Origin: Prosopocoilus inquinatus
Lineage: Eukaryota; Arthropoda; Insecta; Coleoptera; Lucanidae
Direction of reading: 5' to 3'
Length of the DNA: 64,000 nt
Assembly: GCA_036172665.1 (NCBI GenBank)
Contig: CM069876.1
Coordinates: 5,456,001-5,520,000 of the forward strand
This document shows positions 56,001 to 63,195 of the stretch, piece after piece. The notes beneath the pieces were generated by a model. It was not told where the DNA came from and did not search any database. It saw nothing but the letters and a program-made list of their open reading frames with translations. The translations under genes and the position numbers were made by a program. How positions within the stretch are numbered: position 1 is the first letter of the stretch; each line of letters starts with the position of its first letter.

Positions 56001-59000
56001 AAAACCATTTACTTAAAATAATATTACAAACCCAAAGGCAACAGTTAAAAATCTTTGCATTAAAATTTTAAAATCATGAAATATGAGCTCTGCGTCATTA
56101 ATTACCGAAATTATAATTAATGAACATCTTTGGCGATTGTGATAATATAAAAATTAGTCCAACAAGATTTTTTCAAGTTATTTATTTTCAGTTTTGTCCC
56201 CTATATTTTCAGGATAATTAGAACATCAAAAAATAACATATACGTATATACTAATTTTAAACCTGAATTTCTCAAGAACGGTTTCGTTTAACGCAACAAG
56301 AAACCCTTTTTTGCCAAATAATCTAAAAAAAATATATTTTCTTCTTATTATTCACTTTTAGGAAAAAGTTTATATAAAAGGCGGCCTTACTTTTTGATGT
56401 TCCATTCAGCCTGAAAATATCGGAGGACAATTCTGAATCATGGTGTATGATTCGTTCTTTTGAATGCGACGAGATGAGATTGATTCCATTTTCTGTAAGA
56501 ATCTTTGATGTTAAGACCTTCAAGCTTTGTTTATAACGGAATTCATTAAGAATTGTCTTAATATATATTTTTTTAAACTTTCATTATGCCTTGAGAGCAA
56601 GCATGGCCGCCTTGCATAGGGTGACTTATTATGTAGCAAACCCGCTTCAATTTATCAATCCTTCTGCAATGTTAGGTCAAAAAGCGATCGTAAGGTGTCG
56701 CTGTTTTATCTATTCATATTTTTTTATAGTCAGTGATTCGGTTTTCTTAAAGGTTCTTCTTATTTCTTTGTTGTGTGCACTTAGGATTTATTGAGATAAG
56801 AATCTAAAAGTATTTTCTGTAAAAGTTCTTCAAACTAGGTTCACACTTTTAGTTTCATTTTCTTCTTGACATTAGAATTTTTTCAAGTGAATTAATTTTT
56901 TTGGCTCATTAAAATCGAGCCGTATTATTTTTGTACAACTAAAGAAAGTAAGAAGGAAAGTGGTAATAAGCGCCTCTAGTGGAGATTAATATAAGTTATG
57001 CGGCACGCGAAGCTCTGTTTAGTTGTTCCTGAAAACTAGCGCTAAGCAAAGTACGCTTCAATTGTTTCCGAGACATTTTCTTGGAAGAAAAAAATTGTTT
57101 TCGTCTGTTTTGGAACTGCCTTCCGGCATTTAAAGAGAACAAAATCAATTGCGGCTACAAATTAACAGATGGCGTTGCTTATGTTTGAAACTTCTTTCTA
57201 ACCATTTCTGTTCAATTTTTATATTACTTAAATTTTCTGAGTATTTTTCAATTGCTTTGATATTCTAAAATAGTAAAGGAGACTGTGGTTTAAGAGATAA
57301 TTGAAATTAACCTTCCTCGTAAATAAAAAGGACAATAATGACTCACGGTAATAGTTGGCACCACAAATGTTTTTCTTTTATTCAAAGTTGTTTTCAGAAC
57401 AACGTTCTTAGATTTTTCTCTTGTTTGCCGTTTGTAAGTAAAGAGTACAACGTTTTGGTTCAGAGTAACAGATGGCGCTACAAGTACTTGCAAATTCTTT
57501 CGCTTTAACTATTTGAGTATAAAATTTTGTTTCTTCTAAATTGTTTTCTGGACATTGTTTCTGAACGTTCCTAATGTTGTTTCGGAATCTCTTTGCATGG
57601 CAAATTACAAATTTACGGCTCGGATTAACAGATGGCGCTGGCAAACATCGTTCTTTGACGCTTAAAGCCAGATTCATTGCTAGACGTTTTGCGTTGGCGT
57701 TAAAATTCTACACGATTCTATTGGCCAAATTTAAAAGTATATAATTTGTTTAATTAAATGAACCAATCAAATAGCTATTCCGTAACGTGGCGATGAAAGA
57801 TCGCCTAGCAATGAATCCAACTTAAAACGTAGTTTTCTTAACGTGTTTCAGTTGTTTTGAAATTGTTGTCCGGCAAAGATGTCTCCGAAAATTAAAATAC
57901 TCTCAGTTTTTCTTCTTTCTTTTCCGTGCAATACCTGTCGCAACGACACTGTTAAAGCCAATTAAAATACTTTCAAAGTTGGTCATGTGGCATTCTACGA
58001 TTGTTCTTTCTTTAATAAAAAAAAATGTAAAAAAAATTGAAATAGTAAATTTTATTCACTTCAGAATTAAAAGCTTAATCGTCTTCAAATTTTATTGAAG
58101 TATTTTATATTCTTTGCCATCTAAATAAAGCACGATTACTTAAACTTGACCTTGGCTCATCTAACAAGTTAAAAAATAAAAAAGTTGTCAATATTTCAAA
58201 TGTTTACTTTACTCAGACCGATTGGAAATCGTAATTCATTTAATAAGCCACAATTATGTGAATTAAATACAAGGTGTTTTGCAACTTCATAAACGATGCG
58301 AAACAGCCCGTATCAATCAAATCGATAGGAAAAATCAGTAATGGAAAAGTATTTTGTTTTCTAACAAAAATTTTAATTCTTAAGTCTGAACAGACACCTA
58401 TGAAACTTCAGCGCTGGGTGGCTTTGCAATCCCCCCAACCCACCTATAGCTACGCCACTGCGGAAGGCCACGAAAATGTGCGAATATGAACCTTATTGAA
58501 GACTTCGGCTTAATTATGACTTCGTTGTCTGATTATTATGAATTATTGCAAGACATTGAAGGAGAAAAAGTCATACATATTCATAATCGTAGTTAGGAAT
58601 AATTAATTATATTACTACATTCCACTAATCATAAAAGAAAAAATATTCCTAGTAGAAAAATACCCACAAGTACAAGTACATCTACTTTTATGTACAACGA
58701 CGCTCACCTTAAACAATACCATTTGACAGTTTCGTAGCCCTTACGCTGTGTGTTCTTAAGGGTGTGGTTCGCATGCAGGAGTATCCTTTAGTTGAGCGTC
58801 GTACTACATATTATGATGAATCATTAATTGTTTCAGTGTACCAGTCCATGTGCCTAGCTCTTGCTCGAAATTCAAGCATGAGCTTGCCATGCAACCGGAT
58901 AGTTTCTTGGCACACAAATACCACAATTTGGTTTATTCCGTCGTGCATTCCGACGGAGGACACTTCGCAGCGTTTGAATTACCCGACGTTGTGGCCAAAG

Positions 59001-59050
59001 ATATTTGGATTTCGGTCGAAAAATTCCAAGAGAAGAACGAGAAGAAATGA
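34815..59050 (+). CDS. JHEH: Juvenile hormone epoxide hydrolase, three coding exons
   Basis: Exons 34815-35003 (189 nt), 51601-52577 (977 nt) and 58837-59050 (214 nt) join to 459 residues. Junctions are CAG/gtacct...tttcag/GTA (phase 0) and GCAAG/gtaagg...tttcag/TGTACC (phase 2). The enzyme is a microsomal alpha/beta hydrolase that hydrates the epoxide of juvenile hormone, ending its activity. Seen: an N-terminal membrane anchor (5-25), WWGPGAP (about 40), HGWPG oxyanion motif from 153, nucleophile Asp228 in GGDWG, acid Glu404 in KHEL, and His431 in GGHFAAFE. The acid and histidine numbers equal those of human EPHX1 (226/404/431). Length is typical of the family (about 455-465). It looks intact. 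The introns are full of mobile DNA. Confidence 0.93.
35004..37168 (+). other. JHEH intron 1, first part: mariner-type fragments
   Basis: Holds pieces of several TA-type elements. TACAGGATGTCTCC lies near 35294. A 35.6-36.1 kb segment (TTTCCATGACAACGAAAAA) is related to the 60.75-61.45 kb foldback. A right end GCACACAGTAAAAGAACACCCTG reaches 36270 and matches the 47.85-kb element. A small palindrome with CTAGTCGGCATTTTATGAA arms lies near 36860-36940. No exon is seen. Confidence 0.5.
36372..36448. repeat. Short palindrome, ATCTGCCAGATAAT family
   Basis: AAATATATCTGCCAGATAAT at the left mirrors ATTATTTGGCAGATAAATT at the right. The same arms surround the foldback at 41890. Confidence 0.55.
37169..38526. 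mobile_element. Non-autonomous mariner-type foldback (1358 bp)
   Basis: CAGGGTGACCCAACGATGCG at 37169 mirrors CGTTGGGCCACCCTG ending at 38526, both next to TA. Arms of about 0.6 kb (to about 37785 and from about 37905) leave a centre of roughly 120 bp. No coding capacity. Its right TA (38527-38528) is shared with the next element. Confidence 0.85.
38529..40692 (+). mobile_element. Mariner-type element with about 475-bp terminal inverted repeats
   Basis: CAGGGTGGGCCAAATTTGAC at 38529 mirrors the complement ending at 40692, each next to TA. The arms reach about 39001 and begin again near 40228. The structure is parallel to the element at 27839, but the sequence differs. A nearly complete transposase lies inside. 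Confidence 0.88.
39401..40198 (+). CDS. Transposase with DD41D spacing (N-terminus frayed)
   Basis: 265 residues open from the second helix-turn-helix (QIENNPNLSRRQLEETSGLA) to the C-terminus. The catalytic acids are present: WTDEANI, QQDGAPPHNA and SPDLTPMDFFLWG, with 41 residues between the second and third Asp. The N-terminal helix-turn-helix is readable upstream from about 39190 (NIEEACNLYYEQYPERR) but holds in-frame stops (TGA in LF-stop-DIF near 39284, TGA near 39340), so the intact protein is not made. It belongs to the IS630/Tc1/mariner group that cuts at TA. About 45 per cent like the 28.4-kb copy by eye. Confidence 0.85.
   Translation: MEQIENNPNLSRRQLEETSGLARTSARRILKREKFHPYRTRKMQHLYPEDFNDRVEFAQWFLRKCEEYDFFLNCIWTDEANISSAGVCNRYNCYTCSRQNPHVTVERRNQGRYSFNVWAGIFRDRIIGPYIYNGTLTTQNYLEILREQIEPLVDELPLIQLETVYYQQDGAPPHNARVVTHFLNQLFGNNWMGNQGPIHWPARSPDLTPMDFFLWGRIKDLVFKRSPNSREELEAAVLQAFDSLRALVANNKTIFVHSPLNIKHI
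40695..41336 (+). other. JHEH intron 1, unique AT-rich part
   Basis: No element or exon is recognised. Confidence 0.45.
41337..41552. mobile_element. TA-type MITE related to the 46-51 kb palindrome
   Basis: GCATGCACGTCATATACAAT near 41353 mirrors TATATGACGTGCATGC near 41520. The ends ...TTCATGAAAG and CTTTCACAATTGAATTG-TA match the termini of the large palindrome (CATGCACGTCATATACGGAA). About 0.2 kb. Confidence 0.6.
41890..42647. mobile_element. Mariner-type foldback (758 bp) within an older palindrome
   Basis: CAGGGAAGGGCAAAAGTATG at 41890 mirrors CATACTTTTGCCCTATCCTG ending at 42647, both next to TA. The arms are about 0.37 kb, so there is almost no spacer. Outside it the flanks CTTGATAAATTAATCTGCCAG and CTGGCAGATAATTTTATCAGG also mirror each other. 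Confidence 0.8.
43705..43885 (+). mobile_element. HHR-bearing short retroelement, copy E (ribozyme destroyed)
   Basis: GCGACATCCTACGATCGCTG, the helix I arm CAGTGGGAATGTCGAGC, then TCTGTCGAAGAAGCTGAAACAG. Helix II and its loop are deleted, and the core reads GTCGAAGA. The outer arms and the tail AATCAAAAACGATTTG remain. AAAATAAAAA on both sides may be the target duplication. Confidence 0.65.
44385..44426 (-). ncRNA. Hammerhead ribozyme, ACCAGT helix III
   Basis: Minus strand: TTCTA, CTGACGA (44419-44413), T, helix II GCA-CTTT-TGC, GAAA (44401-44398), then C-CA-G-T-C, with cleavage predicted between 44392 and 44391, followed by TAGAA which pairs with TTCTA as helix I. The core is complete. 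Confidence 0.7.
44869..44977. mobile_element. Harbinger-like MITE (109 bp)
   Basis: GGCCCGGTTTCTCACTCA at 44869 mirrors the complement ending at 44977. TTA is duplicated (44866-44868 and 44978-44980). TTA is the usual PIF/Harbinger target. Confidence 0.8.
45101..45276 (+). mobile_element. HHR-bearing short retroelement, copy F, with 11-12 bp target duplication
   Basis: GTATTTTTTAT at 45090-45100 and GTATTTTTTTAT at 45277-45288 (one extra T). The insert has only the inverted head (AAAATAGCGACATCTTACTA through CTGACATTGCAGTA) joined directly to the helix I arm CGCAGTGGAAATATCGAG and the ribozyme. It ends in GCACAAAATTTTTCTAA. Confidence 0.85.
45166..45238 (+). ncRNA. Hammerhead ribozyme F (intact core)
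   Basis: CTGAAGA 45184-45190, AGCCC/GGGCT with loop CAAGCA, GAAA 45207-45210, CAGCTG, T, C45218, with cleavage predicted after it. Helix I TCTG/CAGA and CGAGC/GCTCG. Identical in the core to copy D. Confidence 0.82.
45594..45636 (+). ncRNA. Hammerhead ribozyme, palindromic ACCGGT helix III
   Basis: TTCTA, CTGACGA (45601-45607), helix II GCA-CTTT-TGC, GAAA (45619-45622), CCGG, T, C45628, with cleavage predicted after 45628, then TAGAA closing helix I. Helix III CCGG is self-complementary, as in the CAGCTG family. Confidence 0.75.
46450..46821 (-). pseudogene. Cys-rich open frame in the left palindrome arm
   Basis: 123 residues: MKDCGANCGCRKVVMSCSIV, then RGKSCLNA, an Asn/Ser run and a basic KKRRKKYHRK tract. 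The CGxxCGCRK...CS...C spacing looks like a small zinc-binding tail of the kind seen at the ends of some insect transposon-encoded proteins. I cannot name the family. The right arm repeats its first 60 codons. Likely the end of an otherwise lost gene. Confidence 0.4.
47853..49133. mobile_element. Mariner-type element (1281 bp) at the exact centre of the palindrome
   Basis: CAGGGTGTTCTTTTACTGTG at 47853 mirrors CACAGTAAAAGAACACCCTG ending at 49133, both next to TA. Relatives: 52600-53532 and a right end at 36270. Non-coding. Confidence 0.8.
50154..50336 (+). pseudogene. Cys-rich open frame in the right palindrome arm (truncated)
   Basis: The same first 59 residues as the minus-strand copy at 46821, apart from one extra Asn in the Asn run. 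It stops right after FLH, because the two arms diverge at that point. Confidence 0.4.
51601..52577 (+). CDS. JHEH: JHEH exon 2 (most of the hydrolase domain)
   Basis: Follows a good acceptor (attatttcag). Encodes residues 64-388 plus two bases: VITDLKQRLNNARPLTPSLE, LLLHGWPGSIREFY, SLPGYGFSQGASKPGL, FYLHGGDWGALIV (nucleophile Asp228) and IVEKFTTWTNPEW. The donor AAG/gtaagg is strong. Confidence 0.93.
52600..53532. mobile_element. Second copy of the CAGGGTGTTC family, right end clipped
   Basis: Begins CAGGCTGTTCTTTTACTG at 52600, only 22 bp after JHEH exon 2, and ends GCACACAGTAAAAGAAC, lacking the last ACCCTG. It shares the interior with the 47853 copy (CAGTTCTCAAACGGTTT, GTTGCCATTTATGGTGATG). 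Confidence 0.75.
54408..54462 (-). ncRNA. Penelope-associated hammerhead (one core change)
   Basis: Minus strand: CGTA, CTGAAAA (54452-54446), T, helix II GGCAGC/GCTGTC, GAAA (54429-54426), palindrome TACGTA, T, C (54418), then TACG which closes helix I with CGTA. Core G8 is A here, so it is probably inactive. It lies downstream of the GIY-YIG domain on the same strand, where a Penelope pseudo-LTR would be. Confidence 0.65.
55060..55400 (-). pseudogene. Penelope-like element, GIY-YIG endonuclease domain (remnant)
   Basis: Reading from about 55378 down: YEIKCNECTSKYIGQTKRNI, LTRFKEHLSHYR, one in-frame TAA, then SSVAQHIYNTGHSI, VSNNRELNVYESIFIRKNK and NGPIPNSV. This is the GIY-YIG domain with the Cys pair typical of Penelope-like retroelements, where it follows the reverse transcriptase. 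The upstream reverse transcriptase is not present: an A-rich repeat begins near 55470. A stop and an upstream frameshift show it is dead. Confidence 0.85.
55470..55800 (+). repeat. A-rich dispersed repeat with internal foldback
   Basis: AAAACAAAAACAAGACG words, plus AAAACGAAGTTAGTCGATTTC mirrored by TGACTTCGTCTTATTTTT. Related to 5.6 and 63.6 kb. Confidence 0.45.
56576..56715 (+). mobile_element. HHR-family fragment without ribozyme, 11-bp target duplication
   Basis: ATATTTTTTTA at 56565-56575 and 56716-56726. The 140-bp insert holds AGCAAGCATGGCCGCCTTGC, CGCTTCAATTTATCAATCC and the AGCGATCGTAAGGTGTCGCT hairpin, i.e. the 5' half of the unit seen in copy D. The 3' half with the ribozyme is absent, so the 3' end is not required for every insertion. 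Confidence 0.75.
56940..57690 (-). repeat. Interior repeats of the CAGTGGCGTA hAT family
   Basis: AACAGATGGCGTTGC (57168), AACAGATGGCGCTAC (57467) and AACAGATGGCGCTGG (57629) in similar surroundings, with rows of GAAATTT/GTTTTC words. The same motif reversed is at about 43370, 43580, 43890 and 44085 in copy 1. May be transposase-binding or simply ancestral tandem units of about 0.2-0.3 kb. Confidence 0.5.
58837..59050 (+). CDS. JHEH: JHEH exon 3 (C-terminus with Glu404 and His431)
   Basis: The acceptor tgtttcag precedes TGTACCAGTCC, giving SVPVHVPSSCSKFKHELAMQ. GGHFAAFELPDVVAKDIW supplies the catalytic His. TGA at 59048-59050. Confidence 0.93.
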
Positions 59051-59122
59051 CCTACGTTTATTCCCAAGTTGGAACAATTTTTGTTATGCTGTTGTTTATA
59101 TTTTACAAGACCACTTTTTTTA

Positions 59123-59128
59123 AATAAA
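59123..59128 (+). terminator. Polyadenylation signal of JHEH
   Basis: AATAAA 72 bp after the JHEH stop codon. Confidence 0.6.
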
Positions 59129-60661
59129 CTACTTTTGTTAATTTAATCCGTATTTGCTTACAGTTTCCGCAACTTGCAATGTAAAACATTTTATTTAGTA
59201 TATAGAGAAAAAAAGCAGCAAAAAAGTAATAAAAAAAACGTTTTTTGAATGCAACCAAGATTTGATCTCCGAACGTCACTTTGCGCTCATCTAAAGCAAC
59301 TAAGGGCCAGTTCCACCAAACACTTAAGCTGAGCTCAACTCTAAGCGCCGCACAGTGGTCCAGAATGGAATTTTAGTGCGACAAAATTAAAAAAATTGAA
59401 ACATTTGAATTAACGTCAAAATAAACAAAATATATCTATTAATGTCCTTCCATGTTTGTTTCATTTGTTTCACAAACTTTTCTTTTATTTACGCTTCTGT
59501 AGCACTGACAAATCACGCATGAATATTTCAGGTATCAAACGTGTTTGAAAATATAACAAGTTAAACATAAGTCTGACATTATTTTGGAAGGTTTTATTGG
59601 GTAAGTATGATGAGACTTGCTACTTTTCTTTTACTTAAATAATTTCATTTATGATCAGTCGGATCTAAAGGTTTATTTATATATATATTTTTTTTATTTC
59701 AAATAAAAATATAATAAATATCTGCATTTTAAACTTTCAAAAGACAAGAAGTAAAAAAAAGAGATTCAAATGAGATGTTTTTGCGAGTTATGTAGGAGTA
59801 GTTGGTAATTTATTTTAAAATACTTTTGTCCAACGAAGTGCTACTTTTTAAGATTTCTTCAAAACTCGCTCTTGAGATTTGGTAAACATAAGAATGACTT
59901 AAGAAGTGTGTCCATAGATTGAGTTGACAAGAGGAAAGATATATTTTATAGAATTCTACTTACTTAGAAATCTTTAGAAATACTAAAACTTTTTTAGGTT
60001 TCAGAACTAAAAAAATGTGATATTAGCAAAAACATGTGAATAATATGATTCTAGTGAGACAATTAAAATTCTTTGATCAATTTAAGATTTTTCGAAAAAT
60101 TTTTCATTTAATTAATTTTTAGTGCATATACTGAGCCAATACTGCGTATTCCACAGAGCGTCTTTGTTAATCCAGATTTTTAAAATCTGTTTTCGCCATT
60201 ACTTATTATTACTTGCGTGTAGTATATATGCATGATTTAAAAATTAGTTACGATTGCACAGGGTGCTTCGGATAATATACCAAATTTTCATAAACAATCT
60301 AATCTAGAAAAAATTAAAACATTTTTTAGTCTTAAGGACGGATCGAAATAAATTATAATGTACAGGATATGCCATCGGCTGTGCCACACGAAATAATTCA
60401 ATTGTAACTAATTTTAAATCATGTACCTATACCATATGCAAAGAGAGAAGAGAAAAGAGAAAACCTAATTTAAAAATAAAAAGTCAGCGAACTATTAGAT
60501 CATTTCTAATTATTGCATCATGAGTTAATATGACGAATATGAATAATCTTATTATTACCATTTTAGTGCGTCTTTAGAAACTCTTTTGAAATTAATTGCT
60601 TTTTAATAGCAGTAATTTTAGAGTGATTATGTTACCGTACAAGAAAACCTACATTTTTCTA

Positions 60662-61534
60662 TAGGGGTGTTAATTAAAAAGCTGGAAAACGGTGAAAGTA
60701 GAGATCAAAACAAGAAAAAAATTCTAATAAACCTATGTCCAATACTCAGTACAGGGTGTCCACGCTATTTATTCACTCTTCTAAAATTTTTATTTTTGAC
60801 GTAAAATTGGGGACCGATAAATGATAATTTAATTTTCCGACACAGCACTGTGGCCGGTGCTGTGACGGACTTCCGATCGTGAGTGTGAATATGTATCACA
60901 TAGTAATTTTGCTTTCCATGACAACAAAAATTTTATTTCTTTTTTTTTTAATTTTCAATGCTGGAAATCGTGTGTGTTCTAATACGAACAAATAAATCCA
61001 GGAAGCCACTCGTTTGATTGTATTTTGGTTTTTAACTTTTTTACTGCACATAAAATTTCATTAGGTCGTAACTTATTTTTACAAATGGAGCATCTTATCA
61101 CCTAATAAAAATTTCATGTACTCCAAAAAAGTTAAAAACCAAAATGCAATCAAAGGAGTCGATATCTCGAATTATTGGATCGCATTAGAACTAAAGTACC
61201 ACAATTGATAACTTTGAAAATTAAAAAAAAGATTTCGTTGTCATGGAAACCAAAAGTACATATTCGGACTCACAATGATCTGTAGATTCCAAATATGTAA
61301 AAATATATAGACCGTTCCATTTAAAACAAGAAAGTGATGTCACTTTCGTATGGTGGCCGGTGCTACGTCGGAAACTTTTACTTTTTATTTAATTTATCGG
61401 TCCCAAATTTTACGTATAAAATAAAAATTCTAGAATAGTGGACACCCTATATTGAGTATTGGACACGGGTTTATTAAAATTGTTTTCTTGTTTTCACCTG
61501 CCGAACGTTTTCCAGGTCTTTTATTAACACCCTG
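60662..61534. mobile_element. Foldback inside the Transib-like element
   Basis: GGGGTGTTAATTAAAAAGC at the left mirrors CTTTTATTAACACCCTG ending at 61534, TA on both sides. Its own flanks (ACCGTACAAGAAAACCTACA and the mirrored TTAGGTTTTCTTGTAAGGT) form an outer palindrome. Confidence 0.7.
60752..61449. mobile_element. Inner foldback, third level
   Basis: CAGGGTGTCCACGCTATTTA at 60752 mirrors TAGTGGACACCCTA ending near 61449. Its flanks TCCAATACTCAGTA and TATTGAGTATTGGA are mirror images, so it sits in the centre of the element at 60662. Confidence 0.7.
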
Positions 61535-61823
61535 TAGAGAAATTTAGGTTTTCTTGTAAGGTAACATAATCGCCCTAAAATTAGGCAAAAATTCTTATAG
61601 AACTAATTGTATTGTGATGCTATCACACAATTTCTTTAGAAAATATAGTTAAAAAGATTATTGTTATTTTCATCATTTTCGAAACTCAGATATAAAAAAA
61701 ATATTTTGTTGCGGTAGAATTCCATTCTGGACCACTGTGCGCCGTTTAGATTGTGAGTTACGTAACCTCAAATATCACATTATAAACAACGCTTAAATTT
61801 AAGTTCGGTGCAACTGGCCATAA

Positions 61824-62194
61824 ATAATTTTATTATAAGTTTGTATATGTTATGATTATACAATTAAATAGTCACAGAAATATATTTTCTGTTACTGTAA
61901 CAATTAATAATAATTTTCTAAGCATTTTTGGATACTGCACATATATTTATGTACTTCAAATTGAAATTCTTAATTCATATTTGTAAATATGGGCAAACTA
62001 CAAAACTGCAAGTTACAATTAGTCACCGGATCTTTGAATGAAAGGTGAAGTTTAGCAGCTTCAAAGAGTTCTTCCTCACTGAATTCGAGGCGAAACCTCC
62101 TGCAGCTTAGCCCTAATTCTACGCTACTGGTAGAACGCACGTCCGACGCGATGTCGTCATGTGAACTCCGCGGACGGATAGAATAAAAAGGAAA
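61824..62194. other. AT-rich stretch, nothing recognised
   Basis: No gene, RNA or element ends are seen. Confidence 0.4.
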
Positions 62195-62371
62195 CTTCTT
62201 AAGTAAAAAGGTTTTTTAATCTCGAACCGGACAGAAATATGATGGGAACACACTCTCAACGTTTCGCTACAGATTTATAGCTTCGTCAGGAGTGACGTGT
62301 TCCGTTCATATTTCTGTCCGGTTCGAGATTAAAAAAACTTTGTACTTACAATTTTCATCGGACAAGAACAA
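62195..62371 (-). mobile_element. Long hairpin with hammerhead at the tip
   Basis: AATCTCGAACCGGACAGAAA (left) mirrors TTTCTGTCCGGTTCGAGATT (right). The arms continue through ATATGATGGGAACAC / GTGTTCCGTTCATAT to the ribozyme. The right side adds GGACAAGAACAAAC, which also ends the 121-bp insertion at 10071. So helix I of this ribozyme is about 45 bp long. Confidence 0.8.
62244..62296 (-). ncRNA. Hammerhead ribozyme at the tip of the 62.2-kb hairpin
   Basis: Minus strand: CTGACGA (62289-62283), A, helix II GCTATA/TGTAGC (one wobble), GAAA (62265-62262), C-G-T-T, with cleavage predicted between 62258 and 62257. The two-base-pair helix III is the palindrome ACGT. Helix I: CACTC on one side and GAGAGTG on the other, then the long arms. 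Confidence 0.75.
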
Positions 62372-63001
62372 ACATCAATTACGGAAAATTCTTACTTTAG
62401 AATCCCTCCGGGACAAGATGAAATACGTGGCTGCTTACTCAACTCAGTGGCGGCACTACCTTCTTAGACCTTCCCAATGAAGGCACGTGGGGGAATGGAG
62501 AACATTCACACTGTTCCAGGCGGTTAACTGCCACCGTACCAGTCACTAAAAAGGGAATTAAAAACATATTACAATTGCGAACAATAAATGCTTATGGAAA
62601 ACGGACAAGAACGATGAGTAAACAAGATAGCACCCAAAGTTAATATACATAAGAAGTTATCTCATATGCATGAATTTACGTGCATAAAGTCGAATGCCTG
62701 GTCGCGATCCACGACGCATGCATAGTCGGTGCCGTTACCATAACGACGCAACTATTCTGGAGCTTCAGTTTTGACGAATAACGTAGACCTGAGACCCATA
62801 CGAAAAATGTCGAATCCGTCTGATTTTGCATGGGGCAACTATACATATACTAACTTTGGCATCTACCTTACTTGGAAAAGAAGACAAAGCCTAAGAACGC
62901 AAATTTCCACATTGAAAAATCTTTAGCAACTGGTCGTACTAACAGTGGATTGACAATCAACGAAACGAGATAATCCGCCGAAGACGGTCGGGTCACAAAT
63001 T
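62372..63001. other. Non-coding stretch, nothing firmly recognised
   Basis: GC rises from about 62400. A short plus-strand frame (KMKYVAAYSTQWRHYLL) ends at 62480 and has no known family. No supported gene. Confidence 0.35.
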
Positions 63002-63195
63002 TCAAAAATTAATCACTTTAAAATCGCCCAATCTCACTTCATTCACAACATCCAAATAACAGCCGTTCTCAAGCGTGGCGTACAGGCCGGTACGGCTTTT
63101 GTAGTAGATACCTGCCTTCTCGAATTTACTGGAATGAACGCGAATCAACGAGAAATGCAGATAACATCTTGTGACGCAAGATGGGGTGACTCGTA
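63002..63195 (-). CDS. Possible 3' terminal exon of an unidentified gene
   Basis: On the minus strand an acceptor-like ttaatttttag (up to 63196) is followed by 194 nt open to a TGA at 63004-63002. The peptide reads SLIRVHSSKFEKAGIYYKSR, then TGLYATLENGCYLDVVNEV and GDFKVINF. It is compositionally protein-like, unlike most frames in this AT-rich window. I do not recognise the family. Earlier exons would lie to the right, beyond 64000. No polyadenylation signal is obvious downstream, which lowers confidence. Confidence 0.3.

Larger units (their letters stand above)
53739..58460. mobile_element. hAT element with CAGTGGCGTA ends, copy 2
   Basis: CAGTGGCGTAATCCGACGTC at 53739, and the complement of CAGTGGCGTAGCTATAGGTG ends at 58460. 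Duplication CGGAAAGC / CGGAAGGC (seven of eight). It lies in JHEH intron 2, in the opposite orientation to copy 1 in intron 1. It contains a Penelope-type remnant, an A-rich repeat and an HHR family fragment. Confidence 0.8.
59351..61739. mobile_element. Transib-like element, non-autonomous (2389 bp)
   Basis: Both ends begin CACAGTGGTCCAGAATGGAA and continue with TTTTAGTGCGACAAAAT-like sequence (about 38 bp, few mismatches). The 5-bp duplication is CGCCG at 59346-59350 and 61740-61744. The CACAGTG start and a GC-rich CGNCG duplication are hallmarks of Transib, the family related to RAG1. No transposase frame is found, and a foldback fills part of the interior. Confidence 0.8.
59304..61820. 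mobile_element. Harbinger-like MITE, split by a Transib-like element
   Basis: GGGCCAGTTCCACCAAACAC at 59304 mirrors GTTCGGTGCAACTGGCC near 61819. TAA is duplicated (59301-59303 and 61821-61823). Without the insertion it is about 0.12 kb. Confidence 0.7.
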
